From Vibrio zhanjiangensis (lineage in GTDB: Bacteria > Pseudomonadota > Gammaproteobacteria > Enterobacterales > Vibrionaceae), in assembly GCF_030161235.1 (NCBI RefSeq), contig NZ_BSPW01000030.1:1-32734 (forward strand): a stretch of 32,734 nt of DNA, read 5' to 3'. Shown one piece after another: positions 16,729 to 25,779 of this stretch. A program made the position numbers and the translations under genes. The notes below the pieces were generated by a model. It made no database searches and was not told where the DNA came from. It worked only from the letters and a program-made list of their open reading frames with translations. How positions within the stretch are numbered: the first letter of the stretch is position 1; every line of letters begins with the position of its first letter.

Positions 16729-18606
16729 TTATCGTTCTAACACTTTTTCAATTTCACTAAGACTAGAAGGATCATCAATTGTTGAAGGGACTGCGTAGTC
16801 TTCACCGTCCGCTATCTGACGGATTGTTTTTCGTAAAATTTTGCCTGAACGGGTTTTGGGTAGCCGCTCAACAATCAACGCTTGCTTGAAACAAGCGACC
16901 GCACCAATTTTTTCGCGAACAATATCAACAATTTCTTCTTCCAATTGCGTATTATTGACTTTAACCCCATCTTTCAATACCACTAAGCCTAATGGTAATT
17001 GTCCTTTGAGCTCATCACTAACGCCTACAACGGCACACTCGGCAATAGCAGGATGCCCTGCCACCACCTCTTCCATTTCACCAGTCGAAAGTCTGTGTCC
17101 CGCAACATTTATTACGTCGTCGATTCGGCCCATAATAAATAGGTAACCGTCACTATCGAAGTAGCCACCATCTCCACACACATAATATCCGGGGAATATA
17201 TCCAAATAGCCAGATTCAAACCTTTGATGATTTTGCCAAATTGTTGGTAAACAACTTGGCGGTAAAGGACGTTTAATCGCAATGAACCCTTGTTGGTTGG
17301 GTCCCAGCACTTCGCCTTGTTCATTGAGTATTTCTAAGTGATAACCCGGCACAGGTTTGGTCGATGATCCAGCTTTAACAGGCATAGGTTCTATACCCAT
17401 AGGGTTTGCAACAATCGGCCATCCTGTTTCGGTTTGCCACCAGTTATCAATGATAGGTTTACGTGTTTTTTCCTGCGCCCAACTTAGGGTTGGAGGATCA
17501 AGTCGCTCACCAGCCATAAAGATTGTCTGCAATTTGGAGAGGTCATATTTTCCAATGTGGGCACCATCCGAGTCTTCTTTTTTTATCGCACGAAAAGCGG
17601 TTGGTGCTGCAAATAACACATTGACTTTATGTTCGGCGCAAACGCGCCAAAATGATCCCGCATCTGGAGTTTTTACCGGCTTACCTTCGTACAAAATACT
17701 TGTGCAACCGTGGATCAACGGTGCATATACAATATAAGAATGTCCCAACACCCAACCAACATCCGAGACGGCCCAGTAAACGCCATTTTGCGGCACATTA
17801 TAGATTGCGCCCATTGAGTACTTTAGTGCCACAGCATGCCCGCCATTATCGCGAACCACACCTTTGGGCTTACCCGTTGTTCCCGATGTATAGAGTATAT
17901 ACAAAGGATCCGTCGCCAAAACGGGCACACAGGAATGAGGTTGGGCTTTTGCAACTTCTTCTTGCCAATCTAAATCATAAGACTGGCTGAGCTCTGCTCT
18001 ATGCTGAGGACGCTGAAATACAAACACTTTATTGGGTTTCCAGTGACTTATTTCAATCGCTTTATCAACGAGTGGCTTGTATGGAATCACGGTTGTAAAT
18101 TCAATACCACAAGACGCCGTCATAATTGCTTTTGGATGAGCATCATCGATTCGTACAGCAAGCTCATGAGGAGCAAAACCGCCAAAGACGACCGAATGAA
18201 TCGCGCCTAGTCTTGCACATGCCAACATCGCCATTGCAGCTTCAGGGATCATTGGCATGTAAATAATCACACGGTCACCCTTCTCTACTCCTTGCTTAGC
18301 AAGCATTCCAGCAATTTTCGAAACTTGTTCACGCAATTGACTATAGGTATATTGGCATTGACTCGCTGTCACTGGAGAATCATAAATAAGAGCAACATTA
18401 TCACCACGTCCCTGCTCACAGTGATAATCTAGCGCCAGCCAACAGGTATTCAGAACTCCATCGGGAAACCAGCGCTCAATACCATTGTTGTCTTGTTGCA
18501 AAATTATACTGGGCTCTGTAAACCAATTAATGTGTTCAGCTTGCTTTGCCCAAAATTTCTTAGGGTCTTCTTTCGCTAATAAATATTCTTCCTGATAAGC
18601 AGACAT
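16729..18606 (-). CDS. prpE: Propionyl-CoA synthetase PrpE
   Basis: 625-residue AMP-forming acyl-CoA synthetase that activates propionate to propionyl-CoA, the entry to the methylcitrate cycle. The adenylation core motif YTSGTTGKPKGV is at about 239-250, the WWQTETGWPI block near 389-398, and the C-terminal hinge/A10 motif KTRSGKILRKT has the essential Lys589 that is acetylated in homologues. Length and the propionate-type pocket region (VSDVGWVLGHSYIVYAPL) fit PrpE better than acetyl-CoA synthetase, which is about 650 residues. It is the last gene of the prp operon, 56 bases behind prpF. Confidence 0.95.
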   Translation of the reverse strand: MSAYQEEYLLAKEDPKKFWAKQAEHINWFTEPSIILQQDNNGIERWFPDGVLNTCWLALDYHCEQGRGDNVALIYDSPVTASQCQYTYSQLREQVSKIAGMLAKQGVEKGDRVIIYMPMIPEAAMAMLACARLGAIHSVVFGGFAPHELAVRIDDAHPKAIMTASCGIEFTTVIPYKPLVDKAIEISHWKPNKVFVFQRPQHRAELSQSYDLDWQEEVAKAQPHSCVPVLATDPLYILYTSGTTGKPKGVVRDNGGHAVALKYSMGAIYNVPQNGVYWAVSDVGWVLGHSYIVYAPLIHGCTSILYEGKPVKTPDAGSFWRVCAEHKVNVLFAAPTAFRAIKKEDSDGAHIGKYDLSKLQTIFMAGERLDPPTLSWAQEKTRKPIIDNWWQTETGWPIVANPMGIEPMPVKAGSSTKPVPGYHLEILNEQGEVLGPNQQGFIAIKRPLPPSCLPTIWQNHQRFESGYLDIFPGYYVCGDGGYFDSDGYLFIMGRIDDVINVAGHRLSTGEMEEVVAGHPAIAECAVVGVSDELKGQLPLGLVVLKDGVKVNNTQLEEEIVDIVREKIGAVACFKQALIVERLPKTRSGKILRKTIRQIADGEDYAVPSTIDDPSSLSEIEKVLER

Positions 18607-18662
18607 AACGCTTCCTCCAGTATGCCCAAGTAGATTTTAGGTCTGTTTGAAAACAGGGTTCT

Positions 18663-19847
18663 TTATTCGAAAATATCCGAGGGAACACGCACCCAACCTT
18701 CCATGATTATTCGTGCACTTCGACTCATTATCGCTTTTTCTACGATCCAGCCTGTATCAGAACGACTGGCAATAGCGCCCACTTTTAGCACTCCTGATGG
18801 ATGTCCAAATGTGATTGAATTTCTTTCTCCACCGCCTGCAGCTATGTTAACAATAGTACCGGGAATGCATGCTGCAGAGGCAATTGCAACTGCAGCTGTG
18901 CCCATCATGGCATGGTGCAGTTTTCCCATCGAAACAGCCCTAACTAGCAGATCAACGTCCCCTTCAGAAATATCTTTGCCATTAGACGCTCGGTAACTTT
19001 TCGGTTTCGAAACAAAAGCTATTTTGGGCGTATGTTGATGAATCTCAGCTTCTGCAGCATTGCTGATAAGCCCCATTTTTAATGCACCATAAGCCCGAAT
19101 TTTTTCCAGCCTATCCAACGCGATTTGGTCAGTATTGATGTCTTCTTGAAGTTCTGTTCCCAAGTAACCCAGCGCATCAGCTTGCAAAAATATCGTCGGT
19201 ATACCGGCATTAATGAATGTGGCATGAAACGTCCCCACCTCTGGAACAACAAGATCGTCGGTTACATTGCCCGTCGGAAACATATGACCAGTGCCATCAG
19301 CGGGCGAAATAAAATCAACGGGTATCTCTGCAGCAGGAAAAGTAACACCATCGAGCTCAAAGTCTCCCATTTCTTGTACTTCCCCATCTCGGATTGGCAC
19401 GTGAACAACAATGGTTTTATTGATATTGGCTTGCCATACTCGAACACTAGCAGTGCCATTTTGTGGAATGCGATCAGATGGAACTAGACCTGCCTGTATG
19501 GCAAAAGGTCCCACTGCTGCAGAGAGGTTACCGCAATTACCACTCCAATCGACAAGTGCCCTATCAATTGAAATTTGGCCAAATAAGTAATCGACATCAT
19601 GATCTTTATGTGTACTTTGAGAAAGAATGACAACTTTACTGGTGCTTGACGTTGCGCCACCCATCCCATCAATATGCTTTGAATAGGGATCTGGACTGCC
19701 TACCACTCTTAACAAAAATGCATCACGGTTCTTACCTGCTTGCTGTGCTTTCTCCGGTAAATCATTTAACTTAAAAAATACACCTTTGCTCGTTCCACCG
19801 CGCATATACGTGGCCGGGACCTTCATTTGACTTGTTTTACTGGTCAT
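18663..19847 (-). CDS. prpF: 2-methylaconitate cis-trans isomerase PrpF
   Basis: 394-residue protein that isomerises the 2-methyl-trans-aconitate made by AcnD into the cis form used by aconitase B. It has the diaminopimelate-epimerase-like fold. MRGGTSKGVFF opens the protein; Lys71 in SSTSKVVIL and Cys105 in WSGNCGNLSAAVGPFAI correspond to the functional Lys73/Cys107 of characterised PrpF. The ending (AIMSRSARIIMEGWVRVP) is typical. The start at 19847 is 8 bases past the acnD stop, so it is probably coupled to it. AcnD and PrpF together replace PrpD, and no prpD is present. Confidence 0.95.
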   Translation of the reverse strand: MTSKTSQMKVPATYMRGGTSKGVFFKLNDLPEKAQQAGKNRDAFLLRVVGSPDPYSKHIDGMGGATSSTSKVVILSQSTHKDHDVDYLFGQISIDRALVDWSGNCGNLSAAVGPFAIQAGLVPSDRIPQNGTASVRVWQANINKTIVVHVPIRDGEVQEMGDFELDGVTFPAAEIPVDFISPADGTGHMFPTGNVTDDLVVPEVGTFHATFINAGIPTIFLQADALGYLGTELQEDINTDQIALDRLEKIRAYGALKMGLISNAAEAEIHQHTPKIAFVSKPKSYRASNGKDISEGDVDLLVRAVSMGKLHHAMMGTAAVAIASAACIPGTIVNIAAGGGERNSITFGHPSGVLKVGAIASRSDTGWIVEKAIMSRSARIIMEGWVRVPSDIFE

Positions 19848-19855
19848 TATTCCCC

Positions 19856-22447
19856 CTACTGAGCTAGAAAATCTTGAGCGAAGCGTTGCAGCACACCACC
19901 CGCTTCATATACAGACACTTCATCTTGTGTATCGAGGCGACATGTCACCGCTATTGCTATTCGTTCCCCGTCCTTACGCGTGATGCTCAAACTAAGGTCC
20001 GAGCCTGGCGCAATATTTCCTACGACATCATAAAGTTCACTACCATCTAGTTTGAGTGTTCGGCGATTTTGTCCTAGTTTAAACTCAAGCGGTAGCACCC
20101 CCATCCCGACCAGGTTAGTGCGGTGAATTCTCTCGAAACCTTCAGCAACAATCACTTCCACGCCTGCTAATCGTACCCCTTTCGCTGCCCAATCTCGTGA
20201 CGAGCCTTGACCATAGTCAGCCCCAGCTATGATAATTAGAGGTTGTTTACGCTCCATATAGGTTTCAATAGCCTCCCACATGCGAGACACCTTGCCCTCA
20301 GGCTCAATTCGCGTGAGAGAACCTTGTATCACTTCGCCATTTTCTTGGACCATTTCATTAAACAGCTTGGGATTGGCAAAAGTCGCGCGTTGTGCAGTAA
20401 GGTGATCACCACGGTGCGTCGCATAAGAATTAAAATCGTGCTCAGGAACCCCCATTTTGGTCAGGTATTCTCCTGCAGCACTCGAAGCAAGTATGGCATT
20501 CGAAGGAGATAAATGATCAGTGGTAATATTATCTCCCAACACAGCTAAAGGTCTCATCGAAGATAATGTTCGTTTTCCAGCCAAAGCGCCCTGCCAATAT
20601 GGAGGACGACGTATATATGTGCTCATCGGACGCCAATCATAAAGCGGCTGTGTAGCGGTCTCTTGATTACCAAGTTTAAACATCTGTATATACACTTGTT
20701 TAAACTGCTCTGGTTTTACATACGCTGCAACTGCTTGGTCGATTTCTTCGTCGCTAGGCCACAAGTCTCGCAAATAAATTGGATTACCTTCAGGACTTTG
20801 TCCCAACACATCACGCTCAATATCAAATCGAATCGTCCCAGCAATGGCGTAGGCCACCACCAAAGGGGGGGAAGCTAGAAACGCTTGCTTAGCGTATGGA
20901 TGGATACGGCCATCAAAATTACGATTGCCAGACAACACCGCAGTAGAGTATAAATCCCTGTCTATAATTTCTTGCTGAATTTTTGGATCCAACGCACCAC
21001 TCATACCATTACAAGTGGTACAAGCGTAGCCAACAATCCCAAAACCTAACTGTTCCATTTCAGATAACAATCCAGCTTCTTCAAGATAGAGTTTGGCGAC
21101 TTTAGAGCCTGGAGCAAAGGAGGTTTTTACCCAAGGTTTGCGCTGCAACCCTAATTGATTTGCTTTTTTGGCCACAAGTCCTGCTGCGACAACATTTCTT
21201 GGATTACTGGTATTAGTACAAGAGGTGATGGCTGCGATAATGACAGCGCCATCAGGTAAACGTCCGTCACTATTATCCCACTGGCCAGAGATTCCTTTTG
21301 CAGCAAGCTCTGCAGTTGGTAAACGACGGTGAGGATTAGACGGACCAGCCAAATTTCTAGAGACTAATGATAAGTCAAACTCAAGTACACGCTCATATTC
21401 AACTTCTCGTAGTTCACTTGCCCATAGTCCTGTCTGTTTCGCGTATTGTTCCACCAATTTAACTTGCTCGGGATCACGACCCGTCAATTTCAGGTAATCA
21501 ATGGTTTGCTCGTCAATATAAAACATGCCAGCAGTTGCGCCATATTCTGGCGTCATGTTTGAAATCGTCGCTCTATCACCTATGGTAAGGGTACTTGCGC
21601 CCTCACCAAAAAATTCAAGGTAGGAAGAGACCACCTTGGCTTCGCGTAGGAACTCGGTAATAGCGAGTACTATATCGGTTGCCGTCACACCAGATTTGCG
21701 TGCACCTATCAACTTTACACCGATGATTTCGGGGAGTCTCATCATTGAAGGACGACCTAACATCACCGTTTCAGCCTCTAGTCCACCCACACCAATTGCA
21801 ATCACGCCGAGTGCATCAACATGAGGAGTATGGCTATCGGTACCAACACAAGTATCTGGGAATGCAATCCCATCTTTAACTTGTACAACAGGCGACATTT
21901 TTTCTAGGTTAATTTGGTGCATAATGCCGTTACCAGCAGGAATCACACTGACATTCTCAAAGGCCGTTTTACACCACTCAATAAAATGGAAGCGATCTTC
22001 ATTTCTACGCTCTTCAATGGCTCTATTTTTCTCGAAAGCATCTGGATCATAACCCCCATGCTCAACAGCCAACGAATGATCTACGATTAATTGAGTTTCA
22101 ACTACAGGGTTGACTTTAGAAGGGTCGCCGCCTTGCTCTGCTATGGCATCTCTTAAGCCTGCCAGATCGACTAGTGCCGTCTGGCCTAGAATATCATGAC
22201 AGACTACTCGAGCCGGATACCATGGAAAATCTAAATCTCTTTTACGCTCAACCAGCTGTTTTAGTGACGCATTTAATGCACCGGGATAGCAACGGCGCAC
22301 TAGTTGCTCAGCAAGAATTCGGGATGTATAAGGTAGGCGGTTGTATGCTCCGGGAGAAATGTCATTAATGGCTTGTCTTGCATCAAAAAAGTCTAAATCT
22401 GTTCCCGGAAGCGTTTTACGATAGTTTGTGTTGACATTACAGCTCAT
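19856..22447 (-). CDS. acnD: Fe-S 2-methylcitrate dehydratase AcnD
   Basis: 863-residue member of the aconitase A family that dehydrates 2-methylcitrate to 2-methyl-trans-aconitate. The three 4Fe-4S ligands are Cys410 (ITSCTNTSNP) and Cys476/Cys479 (YACTTCNG). The swivel domain after about residue 660 has GDNITTDHLSPSN, GADYGQGSSRDWAAKG and FERIHRTNLVGMGVLPLEF. Presence between prpC and prpF, plus the length near 865, separates it from housekeeping AcnA at about 890. The gap before it (22448-22666) holds three hairpins that could lower its expression relative to prpBC. Confidence 0.95.
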   Translation of the reverse strand: MSCNVNTNYRKTLPGTDLDFFDARQAINDISPGAYNRLPYTSRILAEQLVRRCYPGALNASLKQLVERKRDLDFPWYPARVVCHDILGQTALVDLAGLRDAIAEQGGDPSKVNPVVETQLIVDHSLAVEHGGYDPDAFEKNRAIEERRNEDRFHFIEWCKTAFENVSVIPAGNGIMHQINLEKMSPVVQVKDGIAFPDTCVGTDSHTPHVDALGVIAIGVGGLEAETVMLGRPSMMRLPEIIGVKLIGARKSGVTATDIVLAITEFLREAKVVSSYLEFFGEGASTLTIGDRATISNMTPEYGATAGMFYIDEQTIDYLKLTGRDPEQVKLVEQYAKQTGLWASELREVEYERVLEFDLSLVSRNLAGPSNPHRRLPTAELAAKGISGQWDNSDGRLPDGAVIIAAITSCTNTSNPRNVVAAGLVAKKANQLGLQRKPWVKTSFAPGSKVAKLYLEEAGLLSEMEQLGFGIVGYACTTCNGMSGALDPKIQQEIIDRDLYSTAVLSGNRNFDGRIHPYAKQAFLASPPLVVAYAIAGTIRFDIERDVLGQSPEGNPIYLRDLWPSDEEIDQAVAAYVKPEQFKQVYIQMFKLGNQETATQPLYDWRPMSTYIRRPPYWQGALAGKRTLSSMRPLAVLGDNITTDHLSPSNAILASSAAGEYLTKMGVPEHDFNSYATHRGDHLTAQRATFANPKLFNEMVQENGEVIQGSLTRIEPEGKVSRMWEAIETYMERKQPLIIIAGADYGQGSSRDWAAKGVRLAGVEVIVAEGFERIHRTNLVGMGVLPLEFKLGQNRRTLKLDGSELYDVVGNIAPGSDLSLSITRKDGERIAIAVTCRLDTQDEVSVYEAGGVLQRFAQDFLAQ

Positions 22448-22536
22448 AGTATTACTTCCGTATGTATACCACTCTGAATGTTACAGTTTTACAATTTCAA
22501 AGTAGTGAAAAGTTGCAGTAGATAGCAGGAAAAGAT

Positions 22537-22647
22537 AACCGCTCACCAGAAACTGTCATTTCGCAGAGCGGTTCAATCGATAAACAGTGATGTTTATCGT
22601 TCATTTTTACCTTTGAGGAGGTTCAGTGAGCAAACAAAAACCTCCTC
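22537..22647 (-). promoter_or_regulatory. Three successive hairpins between prpC and acnD
   Basis: In transcript order, the first is GAGGAGGTT/AACCTCCTC (9 bp, 22647-22615), the second CGATAAACA/TGTTTATCG (9 bp, 4-base loop, 22599-22578) and the third AACCGCTC/GAGCGGTT (8 bp, 22573-22537). The third is followed by ATCTTTT on the minus strand and is terminator-like. Together they may act as a leaky terminator or RNA-processing and stability site inside the operon. Confidence 0.6.
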
Positions 22648-22666
22648 CTGTTATGACCTTAAATAT

Positions 22667-23794
22667 CTATCGTTTATCAATAGGCACCCAGCAACGTGCG
22701 TCTGGTCCGGTGTAATCGGCACTTGGGCGAATGATACGATTGTTAGAACGCTGTTCAAATACATGAGCAGCCCACCCCGTCAAACGACTCATAACAAAGA
22801 TGGGGGTAAACAACTTGGTAGGTATGTCCATAAAGTGGTAGGCAGAAGCATGGAAAAAGTCCGCATTACAGAACAATCCTTTTTCCCGTTTCATGACGGC
22901 TTCTACACGCTCAGAAACTGCGTACAAATGTTTGTCGCCAACTTGCTCTGACAATTCTTTAGACCAACGTTTAATCAATGCGTTTCTAGGGTCGCTTTCT
23001 CTGTATATTGCATGCCCAAAACCCATGATTTTGTCTTTGTTAGCCAGCATTTGCATAATATTGGACTCTGCTTCTTCAGGCGTCTGCCAATCTTGAATCA
23101 TATCCATTGCAGCCTCATTTGCCCCGCCGTGTAAAGGGCCTCGTAAAGTACCAATTGCTGCTGTTATGCAAGAATGGATGTCAGACAGTGTTGATGCACA
23201 CACTCTCGCAGCGAAGGTCGACGCATTGAATTCGTGCTCTGCATATAATATCAGAGAACAGTGCATGACTTTTTTATGCAGTTCACTTGGCTCTTTATCA
23301 GTTAACATTTTTAGGAAATAACCACCAATGCAGTTTTGAGACTGATCCTCAGTATCAATTCTCACGCCATCGTGACTGTAGCGATACCAGTAACATATAA
23401 TCGCAGGGAACAAAGACAGCATTCTTTCTGTAGCATTAAGTTGCTCAGAAAAATTCGACTCTTGCTCTAGATTTCCTAACATCGAACATCCAGTACGCAT
23501 CACGTCCATAGGGTGAGCATGGCGAGGAATCAGTTCGAGAGCTTTTTTTAACTCTTCAGGCAGACCACGCAAACTAATAAGCTTAGTTTTATAGGCATCT
23601 AGTTCTTGCTGAGTAGGCAGGTGACCACGTAACAGAAGATGAGCAACTTCCTCAAACTGAGCGTTGTTTGCTAGGTCTTCAATATCATAACCTCGGTAAG
23701 TAAGACCTGTTCCTGTTTTTCCTACCGTGCACAAAGCTGTGCTTCCAGCGCTTTGGCCTCTTAGACCTGCTCCACCTAACTCTTTGGTTGACAT
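22667..23794 (-). CDS. prpC: 2-methylcitrate synthase PrpC
   Basis: 375-residue citrate-synthase-family enzyme joining propionyl-CoA and oxaloacetate. The catalytic triad is visible: His222 in GPLHGGANEAAM, His261 in MGFGHAIYRESDPR and Asp312 in FCNADFFHASAYHFM. Length about 375 and the sequence around YRGYDIEDLA fit PrpC rather than the 425-residue GltA. It is the third gene of the operon, about 100 bases after prpB. Confidence 0.95.
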   Translation of the reverse strand: MSTKELGGAGLRGQSAGSTALCTVGKTGTGLTYRGYDIEDLANNAQFEEVAHLLLRGHLPTQQELDAYKTKLISLRGLPEELKKALELIPRHAHPMDVMRTGCSMLGNLEQESNFSEQLNATERMLSLFPAIICYWYRYSHDGVRIDTEDQSQNCIGGYFLKMLTDKEPSELHKKVMHCSLILYAEHEFNASTFAARVCASTLSDIHSCITAAIGTLRGPLHGGANEAAMDMIQDWQTPEEAESNIMQMLANKDKIMGFGHAIYRESDPRNALIKRWSKELSEQVGDKHLYAVSERVEAVMKREKGLFCNADFFHASAYHFMDIPTKLFTPIFVMSRLTGWAAHVFEQRSNNRIIRPSADYTGPDARCWVPIDKR

Positions 23795-23896
23795 AACGAA
23801 CTCCTTTTCTGTCTGGCTGGTTTGTTCTTGTCTATAAGAACTGAGTGATTACCAAACACATTTCACGTAATTAAATCTTTGAACTATCACCTATGC

Positions 23897-24796
23897 TCAT
23901 TCGCTTTCTTGAGAGAAAAGCTCATCCAATTTTTGTTCATAGTCATGATAATTGAGATGCTCATACAACTCATTTCGAGTCTGCATAGTGCCAGTAAGTG
24001 TTTCCTGACTCCCCTCTTTTAATAAATGGGAGTAAACTTCTTCTGCTGCCTTGTTCATAGCACGAAATGCACTGAGCGGGTATAACACCATATCAACACC
24101 GACTTCAGCGAGTTGCTGCGTACTAAAAAGAGGGGTTTGACCAAATTCAGTAATATTAGCCAAAATAGGAACATCTTTACCCGTTGCTTGTTTGAGTGCT
24201 TTGGAAAATTGCGAATATTGGTCAAGCTGGTTCATCGCTTCTGGAAATACCATATCTGCCCCTGCTTCAATACAAGCGATTGCTCTGTCTATCGCTTTAT
24301 CCATGCCTTCAACAGCAAGTGCATCAGTTCGGGCCATAATGACAAAGTTTGGATCTTGGCGAGCATCGACCGCAGCTTTAATTCTATCGACCATCTCTTG
24401 TTGAGTCACAATAGCTTTGTTTGGCCTATGACCACATCGCTTTTGCGCAACCTGATCCTCCATGTGGACAGCTGCAGCCCCTGCTTTTTCCATCGCTTTT
24501 ATTGTCCGCGCAATATTAAAAGCACCGCCAAAGCCAGTATCAATGTCCACTAAAAGAGGTAGATCACAGGCGTTCGTAATACGCTCCACGTCAACCAAAA
24601 CATCGTTTAGTGTCGTGATTCCAAGATCGGGTAAACCATACGAAGCGTTGGCTACCCCGCCACCTGAGAGATAAATCGCTTTATGTCCTAGGTTTTTCGC
24701 CATCATTGCGCAGTATGCATTGATGGTTCCAACGACCTGCAATGGATCATTCTGCTCTACGGCAACTCTAAATTTTGCACCTTGAGATAAACTCAT
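23897..24796 (-). CDS. prpB: 2-methylisocitrate lyase PrpB
   Basis: 299-residue TIM-barrel lyase that splits 2-methylisocitrate into pyruvate and succinate, the last step of the cycle. The catalytic Cys121 is in [10 protein letters not shown], with metal-site acidic residues in VDIDTGFGG and [21 protein letters not shown] and [11 protein letters not shown] are family blocks. The in-frame ATG at 24796 is preferred over the one at 24802 because AGAAGGA is eight bases before it but only two before the other. It starts 12 bases after the regulator gene stops. Confidence 0.94.
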   Translation of the reverse strand: MSLSQGAKFRVAVEQNDPLQVVGTINAYCAMMAKNLGHKAIYLSGGGVANASYGLPDLGITTLNDVLVDVERITNACDLPLLVDIDTGFGGAFNIARTIKAMEKAGAAAVHMEDQVAQKRCGHRPNKAIVTQQEMVDRIKAAVDARQDPNFVIMARTDALAVEGMDKAIDRAIACIEAGADMVFPEAMNQLDQYSQFSKALKQATGKDVPILANITEFGQTPLFSTQQLAEVGVDMVLYPLSAFRAMNKAAEEVYSHLLKEGSQETLTGTMQTRNELYEHLNYHDYEQKLDELFSQESE

Positions 24797-24808
24797 GACC
24801 ATATCCTT

Positions 24809-25513
24809 CTAATCATTGTGAGTTACTGAAATTTGTTGCTCTATTAACTTTCTGCTGTCTGAAATGTGTCGTCTCATTAGAAGTTCAGCCAACTCCTCAT
24901 CGCGATTACCTATCGCTTTCAAAATCAACTTGTGCTCGCTTAAAGCATCTTCCGACCTTGATTGGGAACGTGGAGACTGGTATCTGTACATACGTAGCAG
25001 GTGATATAACTCATCACACAGTAAAGCGATGAGTTTGCTATTTCGGCTCGCTAAGATGACTCGGTAATGAAAATCAAAGTCACCCTGTTGATGAAAGTAA
25101 GACTGTCCTTCTACCTCTTCGATATGTTTGGAATGCTTAGCAAGTAAGGCTTCTAAACTCAAAATCTCATCTTGTGAAATATATCTGGCGGCCAATCTAG
25201 CCGCCATTCCTTCAAGAGCCTCTCGAACTGAATACACTTCAATCAATTTACTGGTGGACAGCTTAACCACTCTGGCACCAACATGCGGCACCCTCTCAAT
25301 GAGTCCAAGCCCCTCAATCCTCATTAAAGCTTCTCTGAGTGGCCCCCTACTAACATTCAATCGTTTAGCTAAGTCTGGTTCTGAAATTTTACTGCCAGAT
25401 TCAAGCCCTCCCACAACGATAGCATCGATCAAAAGTGCGGTTAAATTTTCAGATTTAGTACTTTCATTTCTCAGTAGTTGTGTCTTTATTCGAGAGGCCA
25501 GTTCGTCATTCAT
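24809..25513 (-). CDS. GntR/FadR-family (FCD) regulator of the prp operon
   Basis: 234-residue transcription regulator. The winged helix-turn-helix spans about residues 30-83 (ISEPDLAKRLNVSRGPLREALMRIEGLGLI, with RGPLREAL the usual recognition helix). The FCD ligand domain follows (about 90-225), with the metal/acid-binding pattern DFHYRVI, SEHKLIL and RRHISDS. It is the first gene of the operon, ahead of prpB, and so would autoregulate. Ligand is probably a cycle intermediate such as 2-methylcitrate, by analogy; this is inference. Enterobacteria use an unrelated sigma54-dependent PrpR instead. Two matching palindromes in its upstream region are the likely operators. Confidence 0.9.
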   Translation of the reverse strand: MNDELASRIKTQLLRNESTKSENLTALLIDAIVVGGLESGSKISEPDLAKRLNVSRGPLREALMRIEGLGLIERVPHVGARVVKLSTSKLIEVYSVREALEGMAARLAARYISQDEILSLEALLAKHSKHIEEVEGQSYFHQQGDFDFHYRVILASRNSKLIALLCDELYHLLRMYRYQSPRSQSRSEDALSEHKLILKAIGNRDEELAELLMRRHISDSRKLIEQQISVTHND

Positions 25514-25533
25514 AATTAACTTAAGATTAACAC

Positions 25534-25547
25534 CATTGTCTACAATG
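25534..25547. promoter_or_regulatory. Candidate GntR operator 1
   Basis: CATTGTCTACAATG is an inverted repeat with 6-base arms, 21-34 bases upstream of the regulator start. FCD-type GntR proteins typically bind TTGTNNACAA-like sites. The core differs from site 2 at only two of 12 positions. Confidence 0.65.
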
Positions 25548-25596
25548 TTATGTAATTACGACCAAATAACCAGAAATTTCGGCAAACATCAAGACA

Positions 25597-25608
25597 ACTG
25601 TCGACAAT
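25597..25608. promoter_or_regulatory. Candidate GntR operator 2
   Basis: ACTGTCGACAAT is a near-palindrome around GTCGAC, centred 62 bases from site 1, about six helical turns. It is the second copy of the same motif in the divergent region between the regulator and the lipoprotein gene. Confidence 0.6.
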
Positions 25609-25779
25609 TAGCCGATATCACCCGTATTTATCCCTTTGATGTCATTTTTTAAAGAAATACTACTGCCAATATGCATTCAATTTTGTGATCCAGCTAGATA
25701 TTGGGGACATCAAAGATATGAATATCAATGAGTATTTCGCTACTATATTTTTAGGCGCTGTATAGAGAAAAATTGCTGA

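Noticed and set aside
22626..22715. Short plus-strand reading frame (GTG, 29 codons) behind a strong GAGGAGG ribosome-like site
   Set aside because: The GAGGAGG is one arm of a hairpin on the prp transcript, the frame overlaps the 3' end of prpC in antisense, and the peptide has no recognisable features.
24113..24553. 146-residue plus-strand reading frame
   Set aside because: It lies antisense within prpB, whose conserved catalytic residues explain the region.
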